A stretch of 64,000 bases of DNA from Tessaracoccus caeni (GTDB lineage: Bacteria > Actinomycetota > Actinomycetes > Propionibacteriales > Propionibacteriaceae): assembly GCF_029211185.1 (NCBI RefSeq), contig NZ_JARGDO010000003.1:124001-188000 (forward strand). Direction: 5' to 3'. How positions within the stretch are numbered: the first letter of the stretch is position 1; each line of letters starts with the position of its first letter. This document shows, one piece after another, positions 15,742 to 26,499 of the stretch. A program made the position numbers and the translations under genes. Below the pieces are notes generated by a model. The model searched no databases. It was not told where the DNA came from and saw only the letters and a list, made by a program, of their open reading frames with translations.

Positions 15742-18261
15742 TTACACCGGAGTGGGCTCCTTCTGTTGTGCAGCCGCTGCCGACTCGATGCTCTCACCGA
15801 TCCGCATGCCGTAGAACGAGCGGTAGATGAAGAACAGCGCCACCAGGCCGAAGCCGACGGCCAGCACCGTTGTCAGCGTGGTGTTGCCCTGCGCGTTGAA
15901 CGCCACGGCCAGCTCGACGGCCAGCAGGCCGAACAGCGTCGTGAACTTGATCACCGGGTTCAATGCCACCGACGAGGTGTCCTTGTAGGGGTCGCCGACG
16001 GTGTCGCCCACCACCGACGCCTCGTGCAGCGGCGTGTTCTTCGCCGCCAGATCCACCTCGACCAGCTTCTTCGCGTTGTCCCACGCGCCGCCGGCGTTGG
16101 CCATGAAGATCGCCTGGTACAGGCCGAACAGCGCCATCGAGATCAGGTAGCCGATGAAGAAGAACGGCTCGGCGAAGGCGAAGGCCAGCGTGATGAAGAA
16201 CACGCCGAGGAAGATGTTGAACATGCCCTTCTGTGCGTACTGGGTGCAGATCTGGACCACCTTCGACGAGTCCTCGTTGCTGGCCCGCGTGATGGTGTCG
16301 TCGAGCTTCATGTTCGCCCCGATGTACTCCACCGCGCGGTAGGAGCCGGTGGTGACCGCCTGGATCGACGCGCCGGTGAACCAGTAGATCACCGCGCCGC
16401 CCATGAGCAGTCCCAGCAGGAAGGGGGCGTGCAGCAGGGAGAGCTGGTCGACGTTCTCGGTGAGACCCTTGGTGAGGCCCATCATGATCGAGAAGATCAT
16501 GGTGGTGGCGCCCACGACGGCGGTGCCGATCAGTACAGGCTTGGCCGTCGCCTTGAAGGTGTTGCCCGCGCCGTCGTTGGCCTCGAGGAGGTACTTCGCG
16601 CGCTCGAAGTCGGCGGTGATGCCGTAGTCGCGCTCGAGCTCCTGCTCGATGCCGGGGATCTCCTCGATGGTGGACAGCTCGAACACCGACTGTGCGTTGT
16701 CGGTGACCGGGCCGTAGGAGTCGACGGCGATGGTCACGGGGCCCATGCCGAGGAAGCCGAAGGCCACTAGGCCGAAGGCGAAGACGGCGGGCGCCAGCAT
16801 CAGATCGCCGAGGCCCATCGTCGAGATCGCGAAGGCCACCGCCATCAGGCCGGTGATCGACAGGCCCAGCCAGAAGGCGGAGAAGTTGCCCGCCACCAGG
16901 CCGGAGAGAATGTTGAGCGACGCGCCGCCCTTGCCGGAGGACACCACGACCTCGTGGGTGTGGCGCGCCTTGACGGAGGTGAACACCTTGACCAGCTCCG
17001 GGATGAGTGCGCCGGCGATGGTGCCGCAGGACACGATCAGCGAGAGCTTCCACCACATGCCGCCGTCCATCGAGCCGATCAGCAAGAAGGAGGTGAGGAA
17101 GGTGGTGGCGATGCAGACGGCCGACGTGATCCAGACCAGCTGGGTGAGCGGGTGCTCGAAGTCCATCTCGTCGGCGTCCTTGTAGCGACCACGGGTGAGC
17201 GCGGCGTTGACGTAGTAGGACACGCCGGAGGCGACCACCATGACGGCGCGGATCAGGAACAGCCACACCAGCAGCGTGACCTGGGCGGTCACGTCGTGCA
17301 CGCCCACCAGGATGAAGGTGATCAGCGCGACGCCAGTGACGCCGTAGGTCTCGAAGCCATCCGCCGACGGGCCGACGGAATCGCCTGCGTTGTCGCCGGT
17401 GCAGTCGGCGATCACGCCGGGGTTGCGGGCGTCGTCTTCCTTGACGCCGAAGACGATCTTCATCAGGTCGGAGCCGATGTCAGCGATCTTGGTGAAGATG
17501 CCGCCGGCGATGCGCAGTGCCGAGGCGCCCAGCGACTCGCCGATGGCGAAGCCGATGAAGCAGGCGCCGGCGATCTCGCCGGGCAGGAACACCATGATGA
17601 TCAGCATCATGGCGAGTTCGATCGAGATCAGCACCATGCCGATGCTCATGCCGGAGCGCATCGGGATGTCATGCGCGGGGTAGGGCTTGCCGGCCAGCGC
17701 CGCGTGCGCGGTGCGGGAGTTGGCGAGGGTGTTCAGTCGGATGCCGTACCACGCGACGGCGAAGGATCCGCCCATGCCGATCAGCGAGAACAGGATCACC
17801 ACGGCGGTCTTGCCGACGCCGAAGCCGACGAGGAACAGGTAGTACAGAACGATGATCGTCGCGATGAAGGCCCACAGCACGAGCAGGAACTTGCCCTGCT
17901 GCATCAGGTAGGCCTTGCAGGTGGTGTAGATCAGCTCGGAGATCTCCCGCATGGAGCGGTGGGCCGGCATCCTGTTCAGTTGCGAGTAGGTGAGGATGCC
18001 GAAGGCCAATCCGAGCACACACACGAACAGGCCCAGCGACAGCAGCGTGCCGCCCGGCATGCCGAGGAAGCTCACCTGGTTGAGGTCGGGCAGCTGCAGA
18101 TTGGCCTCGCCGCCGATATGGGTGTCGCCTCCACCTTGCTGCGCGGTGTTGCTGCAGGCGCTCAGCGCGAGCGTGAGGATGGCCGCGATGCCTACGGCGC
18201 CGCGTCGCCATCGACGTGGACTGTCACCGACAGTCTCAGCGGACTTCTCGTTGTCCAACAT
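15742..18261 (-). CDS. hppA: Membrane-bound ion-translocating pyrophosphatase
   Basis: An 839-residue H+ (or Na+)-pumping pyrophosphatase that couples PPi hydrolysis to ion export. It has about 16 helices and the active-site loop DDARNPGVIADCTGDNAGD (from about 273), which carries the Mg-PPi aspartates. At the site that separates K+-dependent from K+-independent enzymes the sequence reads GNTFKATAK (about 565). Lys there is the K+-independent hallmark. The ATG at 18261 follows AGGAG by 6 nt. An unusual N-terminal extension has basic residues, a hydrophobic run and lipobox LSAC before the first pump helix. It fits a PPi-based energy economy with the dikinase genes nearby. Confidence 0.94.
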   Translation of the reverse strand: MLDNEKSAETVGDSPRRWRRGAVGIAAILTLALSACSNTAQQGGGDTHIGGEANLQLPDLNQVSFLGMPGGTLLSLGLFVCVLGLAFGILTYSQLNRMPAHRSMREISELIYTTCKAYLMQQGKFLLVLWAFIATIIVLYYLFLVGFGVGKTAVVILFSLIGMGGSFAVAWYGIRLNTLANSRTAHAALAGKPYPAHDIPMRSGMSIGMVLISIELAMMLIIMVFLPGEIAGACFIGFAIGESLGASALRIAGGIFTKIADIGSDLMKIVFGVKEDDARNPGVIADCTGDNAGDSVGPSADGFETYGVTGVALITFILVGVHDVTAQVTLLVWLFLIRAVMVVASGVSYYVNAALTRGRYKDADEMDFEHPLTQLVWITSAVCIATTFLTSFLLIGSMDGGMWWKLSLIVSCGTIAGALIPELVKVFTSVKARHTHEVVVSSGKGGASLNILSGLVAGNFSAFWLGLSITGLMAVAFAISTMGLGDLMLAPAVFAFGLVAFGFLGMGPVTIAVDSYGPVTDNAQSVFELSTIEEIPGIEQELERDYGITADFERAKYLLEANDGAGNTFKATAKPVLIGTAVVGATTMIFSIMMGLTKGLTENVDQLSLLHAPFLLGLLMGGAVIYWFTGASIQAVTTGSYRAVEYIGANMKLDDTITRASNEDSSKVVQICTQYAQKGMFNIFLGVFFITLAFAFAEPFFFIGYLISMALFGLYQAIFMANAGGAWDNAKKLVEVDLAAKNTPLHEASVVGDTVGDPYKDTSSVALNPVIKFTTLFGLLAVELAVAFNAQGNTTLTTVLAVGFGLVALFFIYRSFYGMRIGESIESAAAAQQKEPTPV

Positions 18262-18310
18262 GACTTCTCCTGGCGTTTGTTATCGGGCTGCATTGCCCAC
18301 CTTCATACTA

Positions 18311-18387
18311 CGACCAGTAGTTGGTCGCGATGAGGGGTACCCCCGTTAAATGTGAGTTCGCCCGGAAGGCTTTGTATATACAAGCCT
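18311..18387. promoter_or_regulatory. Two inverted repeats between hppA and the PPDK regulator gene
   Basis: The first repeat is cgacca/tggtcg with a 5-bp spacer (18311-18327), close to the hppA promoter side. The second is aggct-t-tgtatataca-agcct (18367-18387), built on the perfect 10-bp palindrome TGTATATACA (18373-18382). TGTATATACA is typical of GntR-family operator cores. It lies 27 bp upstream of the -10 box (TAGGGT, 18414-18419) of the divergent PPDK-regulator gene. Confidence 0.5.
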
Positions 18388-18425
18388 GACCGATGGGGTT
18401 CGAGAGTGGGCGCTAGGGTTCAGGC

Positions 18426-19304
18426 ATGCCAGCAGCGCCGCTAGAGGTTCACATCATCGCCGACTCCACGGGAGAGAGCGCGGTGCGCATCGCGCGCGCA
18501 GCGATGGCCCAGTTCCCCGCTCACCAGATGACCGTCGTGCGACACCGTCGGATGGCGTCCACGAAGACGATGATGACGGCCCTCGAAGCGCTCAAAAAGC
18601 GGGCAGGACAGCCGACGGCGGTGATGGTCACCCTCGTCAACGAAGATCTGGCGGAACTGGTGAAGGGAGCGTGCCGCGAACTGGGCTTCCCGTTCGTCGA
18701 CCTCATGACCAACGCGATGCACGCGCTCGAGTCCATCACCGGCGTGCATGCCGACCAGGTGCCGATGCGTCCGGTGGGCGTCGAGGCCGACTACTTCGTG
18801 CGGATCGCAGCCATCGACTTCGCGGTGCGGATGGACGACGGATCCCTCCCGGCCGCGCTGGGGGAGTGTGACATTTGCCTGGCCGGGCCGTCGCGCTCCG
18901 GCAAGACCCCGCTGTCGATCTACCTGGGCTACCTCGGCTACAAGGCGGTCAATGTGCCGCTGATCCCCGGCATCGACCCGCCCAAGGAACTGTTCGCGCT
19001 CGACCGCTGGCGGATCATGGGGCTGACCATGGATGCGGAGCGCTTGATGTCGATCCGGGGACAGCGAGTGCGTGGCATGGGCGGCTTCGGCACCAAGGAT
19101 GGCTACGCCGATCTGGCGAAGATCTACGACGAACTCGACGAGGTGGCCGCCATTCATCGTCGCCTCGGGTGTCCCGTGATCGACATGACGGGGTTAGCCC
19201 TCGAGGAGGCGGCGTCGCGGATCATCGACATGGTGGATCAGCGCGCCCAGCGGATGGGGTCGCGGCTGCGCCGCCCGCCGGGGGTGATCACCAGCAGGCC
19301 CTGA
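18426..19304 (+). CDS. PPDK regulatory protein (bifunctional kinase/pyrophosphorylase)
   Basis: A 292-residue DUF299-family protein that inactivates pyruvate phosphate dikinase by ADP-dependent phosphorylation of a threonine and reactivates it by Pi-dependent phosphorolysis. It has the family N-terminus (VHIIADSTGESA), the P-loop-like GPSRSGKTPLSIYLG near 153-167, and the conserved VNVPLIPG and LDRWRIMGLT segments. ATG 18426 lies 6 nt after TAGGGT, consistent with a leaderless message. Its target enzyme PpdK is encoded at 22974. An ABC importer operon lies between the two. Confidence 0.92.
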   Translation: MPAAPLEVHIIADSTGESAVRIARAAMAQFPAHQMTVVRHRRMASTKTMMTALEALKKRAGQPTAVMVTLVNEDLAELVKGACRELGFPFVDLMTNAMHALESITGVHADQVPMRPVGVEADYFVRIAAIDFAVRMDDGSLPAALGECDICLAGPSRSGKTPLSIYLGYLGYKAVNVPLIPGIDPPKELFALDRWRIMGLTMDAERLMSIRGQRVRGMGGFGTKDGYADLAKIYDELDEVAAIHRRLGCPVIDMTGLALEEAASRIIDMVDQRAQRMGSRLRRPPGVITSRP

Positions 19305-19318
19305 CGGGATGGTTACGT

Positions 19319-19422
19319 GAGAAATCGTGCATGCACAAGTTCTCGCGATGACCATATGGGCGTTGCCAAATGGTTATCAAATCAGTCTGGCTAGTGACCT
19401 GCGAGTCTGTTAGCGTGACCTG
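19319..19422 (+). promoter_or_regulatory. Candidate regulatory region of the Ugp-like ABC operon
   Basis: The 197-bp gap before the importer holds an inverted repeat gagaa...ttctc (19319-19344) centred on the palindrome gtgcatgcac (19327-19336). It also holds two direct copies of gtgacctg at 19394-19401 and 19415-19422, spaced 21 bp or two helical turns apart. Such same-face direct repeats are how PhoB/PhoP-type activators bind, but the regulator is not identified. Confidence 0.4.
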
Positions 19423-19501
19423 TCAGGTGGTCCGGGAGGTCGCCGGTGAAGAATCAAGACCGCATTGGCGAGGTCTTGGTCCGAACAAAGGAAGCATGCG
19501 T

Positions 19502-20443
19502 ATGAGTGTTGAGGTGGCCAAGGAGGCGCGTCCAAAGACGGAATTACCAGACCGGCGAAGAGCGATGCGCGTACGTCGTTCCAAGAACTACTTCACCTTC
19601 CTGCTGTTCGCGGGTCCAAATATCGCGCTCATCCTGTTGTTCATCTACTACCCGTTGATCATGAACTTCCGTTTCTCCTTCCTGGACTGGCGGCTTGGGT
19701 CGGCGAATGCGCGGTCGGTGGGCTTGCAGAACTACATCGAGTTCTTTACTTCCTCCAACGGTCTCCAAGTGTGGAAGGTCACCATCATCTTCACGGTCGC
19801 CACGGTGATCGGCGCGATGGTGCTGGGCCTGCTCATGGCGGTAGTGCTCAACAAGAAGCTCCCGGGCCGCACGGTCGCGCGTACCGCGCTCTTCTCGCCC
19901 TACGTCCTCTCCGGCGTCGGCGTGGGCATGGTGTGGAGCTTCATCTTCGATCCCCGGCTCGGCGTGATGCGCTTCGTCTTCGAGTTCTTCGGTTCCAAGT
20001 CTCCCGAGTGGTTCAACGACCCAACCTGGGCGCTGGTCATGGTGATCATCGTCTACATCTGGAAGAACCTCGGCTACGCCGCGGTGATCTTCATCGCAGG
20101 TCTGCAGTCTGTTCCGCCCGAGCTCCTGGAGGCGGCCGATGTGGACGGGGCCAGTCGCCGGCGGACCTTCTTTACCATCGTGATGCCGTTGCTCAGTCCC
20201 ACCATCTTCTTCCTTTCCATCACCATGGTGCTGAACTCGATGCAGGCCTTCGACATCCTGCGGATCATGACTCCGTCTGGCAATGGCACCAACACCATCA
20301 TCTTCGAGATCTACCTGCAGTCCTTCGGTGCCTACCAACGGGCGGGGTATGCCGGCGCGGTTTCGGTGATCCTGTTCCTCACCCTGTTTGCCATCACCGC
20401 ATTCCAGATGCGCTACGTTCAGCGAAAGGTGCATTACCAGTGA
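19502..20443 (+). CDS. Carbohydrate ABC transporter permease (UgpA/MalF-like)
   Basis: First membrane subunit of an ABC importer, 313 residues with six helices. The EAA loop that contacts the ATPase reads EAADVDGASRRRTF in the second half. ATG at 19502 is chosen because AAAGGAAG lies 7 nt upstream; ATG 19496 is also possible. The long open frame further upstream has no resemblance to the family. The stop overlaps the GTG start of the second permease (GTGA), so the pair is coupled. No ATPase gene is present, so a shared MsiK/UgpC-type ATPase elsewhere is likely. Confidence 0.92.
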   Translation: MSVEVAKEARPKTELPDRRRAMRVRRSKNYFTFLLFAGPNIALILLFIYYPLIMNFRFSFLDWRLGSANARSVGLQNYIEFFTSSNGLQVWKVTIIFTVATVIGAMVLGLLMAVVLNKKLPGRTVARTALFSPYVLSGVGVGMVWSFIFDPRLGVMRFVFEFFGSKSPEWFNDPTWALVMVIIVYIWKNLGYAAVIFIAGLQSVPPELLEAADVDGASRRRTFFTIVMPLLSPTIFFLSITMVLNSMQAFDILRIMTPSGNGTNTIIFEIYLQSFGAYQRAGYAGAVSVILFLTLFAITAFQMRYVQRKVHYQ

Positions 20444-21354
20444 GTGCGACTACCAAGCCCCGTGCCGGTTCGTCGGCCAGTCCTGATTTCCATCCGGATA
20501 AGTCGGATCTACAGAAGGCCTTCTCTCGCAAGAATCTCGTGGAGACCTTGTTCGCCGGCTATTTGCCGATGATCTTCGCGCTGATAATCATCGCCATGCC
20601 GCTGGTATGGATGGTGATCGCATCGTTCAAGCCGCCGACGGAGATCGTCACGATCAATCCCACGTTCTGGCCGCAGGAGGCCACGACGGCGAACTACGAG
20701 TCGGTTGCTGCCCGAGTGCCTCTGGTCTCCGCGGTGATCAACTCGCTGATCGTCACCATCGTCGGCGCCACGATCAAGGTGTTCCTTGCGATCACCACGG
20801 CGTACGCCTTGGTGTTCATCAAGATCAGGGGTGCTGGCATCGTCTTCATGGCGATTCTGGTGGCGCTGATGGTCCCAACCGAGGCGGCGATGCTGCCCAA
20901 CTACATCACGATCTCCACGATGGGTGGACGTAACACCTTGTGGGGCATCATCCTGCCGTCGCTGGGTACCGCGTTCGGCACCTTCCTGTTGCGTCAGCAG
21001 TTCCTGACTCTTCCGCATGCGCTACTCGAGGCTGCGGAGTTGGACGGAGCCGGACACTGGAAACGGCTATGGCTGATCGTGGTGCCAGTGACCGTCCCGA
21101 CGATCGCCACCGTTGCGCTGGTCACCGTGGTCAGTGAATGGAACCAGTTCCTCTGGCCATTGGTGATCACAGACAAGCCGGAGGCTATGACGCTGCCGGT
21201 GGCGCTGAACCTGCTGCAATCGTTGGAATCCAACACCGGCAACTACGGCGTGCTCATGGCAGGTGCCGTGCTGGTCATCGCCCCGATCCTCGTGGTGTTC
21301 GCCATGCTGCAGCGCTACATCGTCGCGGGTCTCACCCAGGGCTCCGTCAAGTAA
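20440..21354 (+). CDS. Carbohydrate ABC transporter permease (UgpE/MalG-like)
   Basis: Second membrane subunit, 304 residues with six helices after a 35-residue hydrophilic N-terminus. The EAA loop reads EAAELDGAGHWKRLW. The start is GTG 20440, which overlaps the upstream stop by 4 bp. It pairs with the preceding permease and the binding protein that follows at 21439. The tail (RYIVAGLTQGSVK) is standard for this subunit class. Confidence 0.93.
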   Translation: MSATTKPRAGSSASPDFHPDKSDLQKAFSRKNLVETLFAGYLPMIFALIIIAMPLVWMVIASFKPPTEIVTINPTFWPQEATTANYESVAARVPLVSAVINSLIVTIVGATIKVFLAITTAYALVFIKIRGAGIVFMAILVALMVPTEAAMLPNYITISTMGGRNTLWGIILPSLGTAFGTFLLRQQFLTLPHALLEAAELDGAGHWKRLWLIVVPVTVPTIATVALVTVVSEWNQFLWPLVITDKPEAMTLPVALNLLQSLESNTGNYGVLMAGAVLVIAPILVVFAMLQRYIVAGLTQGSVK

Positions 21355-21438
21355 CCGGCGCCCATAGTCAGATAGCTATCCAAGTAAGTCAATCACCCCG
21401 CAACCGAACGCGAGTTGTGAAAAGAAAGGGAAAAGCAC

Positions 21439-22785
21439 ATGAGGAAGAACCCCCTGATCAAGGCGGTGGGTCTCGCCGGAGTGTCAGCACTGGCGCTGAC
21501 CGCCTGCGGTGGCCCCATCGTCGACGGTGGCAACAATGGGGGCAGTGACCCCTCTGCCAACCAGACCGAGGCGACCGACTGGTCAACCGTCGAACCGGCC
21601 AAGGAGATCACGTTCTGGAGCACCCACCCCGGTGGCTCGATGGACTTCGAGAAGGAGATCGCGGCGAAGTTCGAGGCGGAGACCGGGATCAAGGTCGATC
21701 TGATCACCGCCGGTGCCACCTACGAAGAGATCGCCCAGCGCTTCCAGACTGCGCAGACCGCGGGTGACCAAGGCGACGTAGTCGTGATGTCCGACGCCAA
21801 CTGGTTCTCGGCCTATCTGGCGGGCTCCATCACGTCGGTGGACGATCTGGTCGCGGCTGCCGACAATGACACGTCTACCTATGTCGACGCGCTCTACGAG
21901 GACTACCTGTACGACGGCAAGCACTGGGCCGTGCCGTATGGTCGTTCGACCCCGCTGTTCTATTACAACAAGGAGCACTACGCCGACGCGGGGCTGCCGG
22001 ATCAGGCTCCCGCCACGTGGGACGAGCTGAGGGAGTACGCGGACAAGCTGGCTGCGGCCGGCCACACCACAGCCTTCGCCTTCCCGCCCGAGGCCGAGTA
22101 CCCGGCGTGGACCATGGCCAACCTGGTGTGGAGCTTCGGTGGTGGCTGGAGCAATGAGTGGGACTTCTCTCAGGCCTACAGCGAGGGCACCGTGGCCGCG
22201 TTGAAGTTCGCTCAGGAGGCGCTCGCCGACGGCTGGGCGGCGGTTGCTTCCGCCTCTCCGCAGACCGACTTCGCCGCGGGTGCAAACTCGTCCGTTGTGG
22301 CCTCCACAGGTGCGCTGCGCTCGACGATCGAAGCCGCGAGCTTCGATATCGGCGTCGGGTTCCTGCCCACCGGCCCCAGTGGTGCAACCGACGTCGTGCC
22401 GACGGGCGGCGCAGGCCTGGCTATCGCCTCCAAGTCGGCACCCGAGAAGCAGAAAGCTGCTGCGATGTTCGTCTCCTTCATGACGAGCACCGAGAACACC
22501 GCTGCGTTCTCGGGCCTGACCGGCTACCTGCCCGTTCGCAAGGACGCCGATATGTCTGCCGTCTACGCGGAGAATCCGCTGTTCGAGGTTGCGGTGCAGC
22601 AGCTTGAGCGGGCACACGTGCAGGACTTCGGCCGCGTGCTTCTGCCCGGTGGCGACATCGCTCTGGCTCGAGGCCTTAACGAGGTACTGGTGCAGAAGGC
22701 CGACCCGGAGGAGACCATGAAGAAGGTCGCCGACGAGATGACCACCCTCTACGACCGCGACCTGAAGTCGGTCCTCGAGGGCTGA
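21439..22785 (+). CDS. Extracellular solute-binding lipoprotein (UgpB-like)
   Basis: A 448-residue family 1 solute-binding lipoprotein of the importer, anchored outside the membrane. The signal peptide ends at lipobox LALTAC (Cys23). Binding-cleft segments include YGRSTPLFYYNKE and the C-terminal TGYLPVRKDA, both typical of UgpB-type glycerol-3-phosphate/glycerophosphodiester binders, although related sugar binders share them. ATG 21439 has AAAGGGAAAAG just upstream. A strong hairpin terminator follows the stop. The ligand assignment is tentative. Confidence 0.9.
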   Translation: MRKNPLIKAVGLAGVSALALTACGGPIVDGGNNGGSDPSANQTEATDWSTVEPAKEITFWSTHPGGSMDFEKEIAAKFEAETGIKVDLITAGATYEEIAQRFQTAQTAGDQGDVVVMSDANWFSAYLAGSITSVDDLVAAADNDTSTYVDALYEDYLYDGKHWAVPYGRSTPLFYYNKEHYADAGLPDQAPATWDELREYADKLAAAGHTTAFAFPPEAEYPAWTMANLVWSFGGGWSNEWDFSQAYSEGTVAALKFAQEALADGWAAVASASPQTDFAAGANSSVVASTGALRSTIEAASFDIGVGFLPTGPSGATDVVPTGGAGLAIASKSAPEKQKAAAMFVSFMTSTENTAAFSGLTGYLPVRKDADMSAVYAENPLFEVAVQQLERAHVQDFGRVLLPGGDIALARGLNEVLVQKADPEETMKKVADEMTTLYDRDLKSVLEG

Positions 22786-22808
22786 TTCTCGGCGTCGTTA
22801 CAACGCAG

Positions 22809-22848
22809 AAAGGCCCCGGTCTCCGCTGAGGAGGCCGGGGCCCTTTCT
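22809..22848 (+). terminator. Terminator of the Ugp-like operon
   Basis: GC-rich hairpin with arms ggccccgg (22812-22819) and ccggggcc (22835-22842), flanked by AAA on the 5' side and CTTTC on the 3' side. It lies 24 bp after the binding-protein stop. Confidence 0.85.
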
Positions 22849-22973
22849 CATGCCGCGCATCCGGCCTTGTCTCGCGGAACTCGGTCACCTTTTTCGCTGG
22901 GGTGCGTGGGCAGAGTAGGCTGGGGGCGGCCCTCAGGGGCCCAGGGATTTGAGTCAAAGGAGATTGCCCAGAT

Positions 22974-25622
<2,649 letters not shown>

Positions 25623-25643
25623 AACGCAGCCAATCGACAAGGG

Positions 25644-25680
25644 GGTGGCCCCGGGACAAGATCCCGGGGCCACCTTTTTT
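25644..25680 (+). terminator. ppdK terminator
   Basis: Perfect 13-bp arms ggtggccccggga (25644-25656) and tcccggggccacc (25662-25674), a 5-nt loop and a run of six T at 25675-25680. A textbook intrinsic terminator 21 bp after ppdK. Confidence 0.95.
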
Positions 25681-25697
25681 GGTCGCTCGCGGTTAGC

Positions 25698-25821
25698 GGG
25701 GCTGATTCCGTACGGTTGCTCGCCGATCTGGCATCAGCGGGGTTCTGAATATCAGCATGCTGACATTCAGAACCCCGCTGAGCGTGGATGGGCCCGAACG
25801 CTGACGGATTCAGCCCCGATG
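25698..25821. repeat. Nested inverted repeats upstream of the sigma factor gene
   Basis: Inner palindrome 25734-25781: 17-bp perfect arms (tcagcggggttctgaat and its complement) around the smaller palindrome tcagcatgctga (25752-25763). Outer arms ggggctgattccgt (about 25699) and acggattcagcccc (about 25804) match at 13 of 14 positions. The whole could fold into one long cruciform. It is non-coding and distinct from the gctctttgagg repeat family. Confidence 0.8.
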
Positions 25822-25880
25822 GAACCGGACCGGGCACATCCGGACATTCGTAGGTGAACCGCAAACCTAAAGGAGGGGTG

Positions 25881-26498
25881 ATGATGGATGTGCAGTTCCG
25901 CCGACCTGAGGTACGAGACATGATGGACGCCATGGATGACGACGCGCTGTGGGCGGCGCTCCGGGGGGCCGACGAGACGGCCTTCCGTGAGCTCTTCGGC
26001 CGCCACAACAAGGCCGTCTACAACGTTGCGTTCCGGCACGCGGCTTCCTGGACGATCGCGGAGGACGCCACGCAGGCGTGCTTCAGCACCGTCTGGCGAC
26101 AGGCCTCCCGCAACCGTCTTCCGGTGGTCCGCTCCGGCGCGGTCAGGGCCTGGCTCTGTGCGTGCGGACGCAACGAGGCCCGCAATCTGGTCCGCTCGGA
26201 TCGACGACGGTTCCGCCTCGTCGGCAAGGCGGGCGAAGACCCACCGCCTTGGCAGCACGACAACGTCGACGCGTGGCTGATGCATGAGGAGTCGATGCGA
26301 CGCATCAACGGCATCCTCTCCCGCCTTCCCGACGGGCAGCGTCAAGTGGTCGAACTGGTCGCCTGGGGCGGCTGCTCGATGACCGAGGTGGCCGATGCGC
26401 TGGGAGTCGCCGTCGGCACCGTCAAGTCGCGGCTCGCCCGCGCCCGAAACACTCTCGCGACCTCCGAGGTCGCCCACCTGCTCGGCAAGGAGAACTGA
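25881..26498 (+). CDS. RNA polymerase sigma factor, ECF-type
   Basis: About 205 residues. The sigma-70 region 2 segment (about 30-95) has the DATQACFSTVWRQASRN core. Region 4 (about 140-190) has a helix-turn-helix, CSMTEVADALGVAVGTVKSRL. ATG 25881 (or 25884) is chosen because AGGAGG lies at 25871-25876. A GTG at 25854 would place the ribosome-binding site inside the gene. The next gene begins 1 bp after the stop and encodes a membrane-anchored protein, the usual place for an anti-sigma factor. Target promoters are not identified. Confidence 0.9.
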   Translation: MMDVQFRRPEVRDMMDAMDDDALWAALRGADETAFRELFGRHNKAVYNVAFRHAASWTIAEDATQACFSTVWRQASRNRLPVVRSGAVRAWLCACGRNEARNLVRSDRRRFRLVGKAGEDPPPWQHDNVDAWLMHEESMRRINGILSRLPDGQRQVVELVAWGGCSMTEVADALGVAVGTVKSRLARARNTLATSEVAHLLGKEN

Positions 26499-26499
26499 G

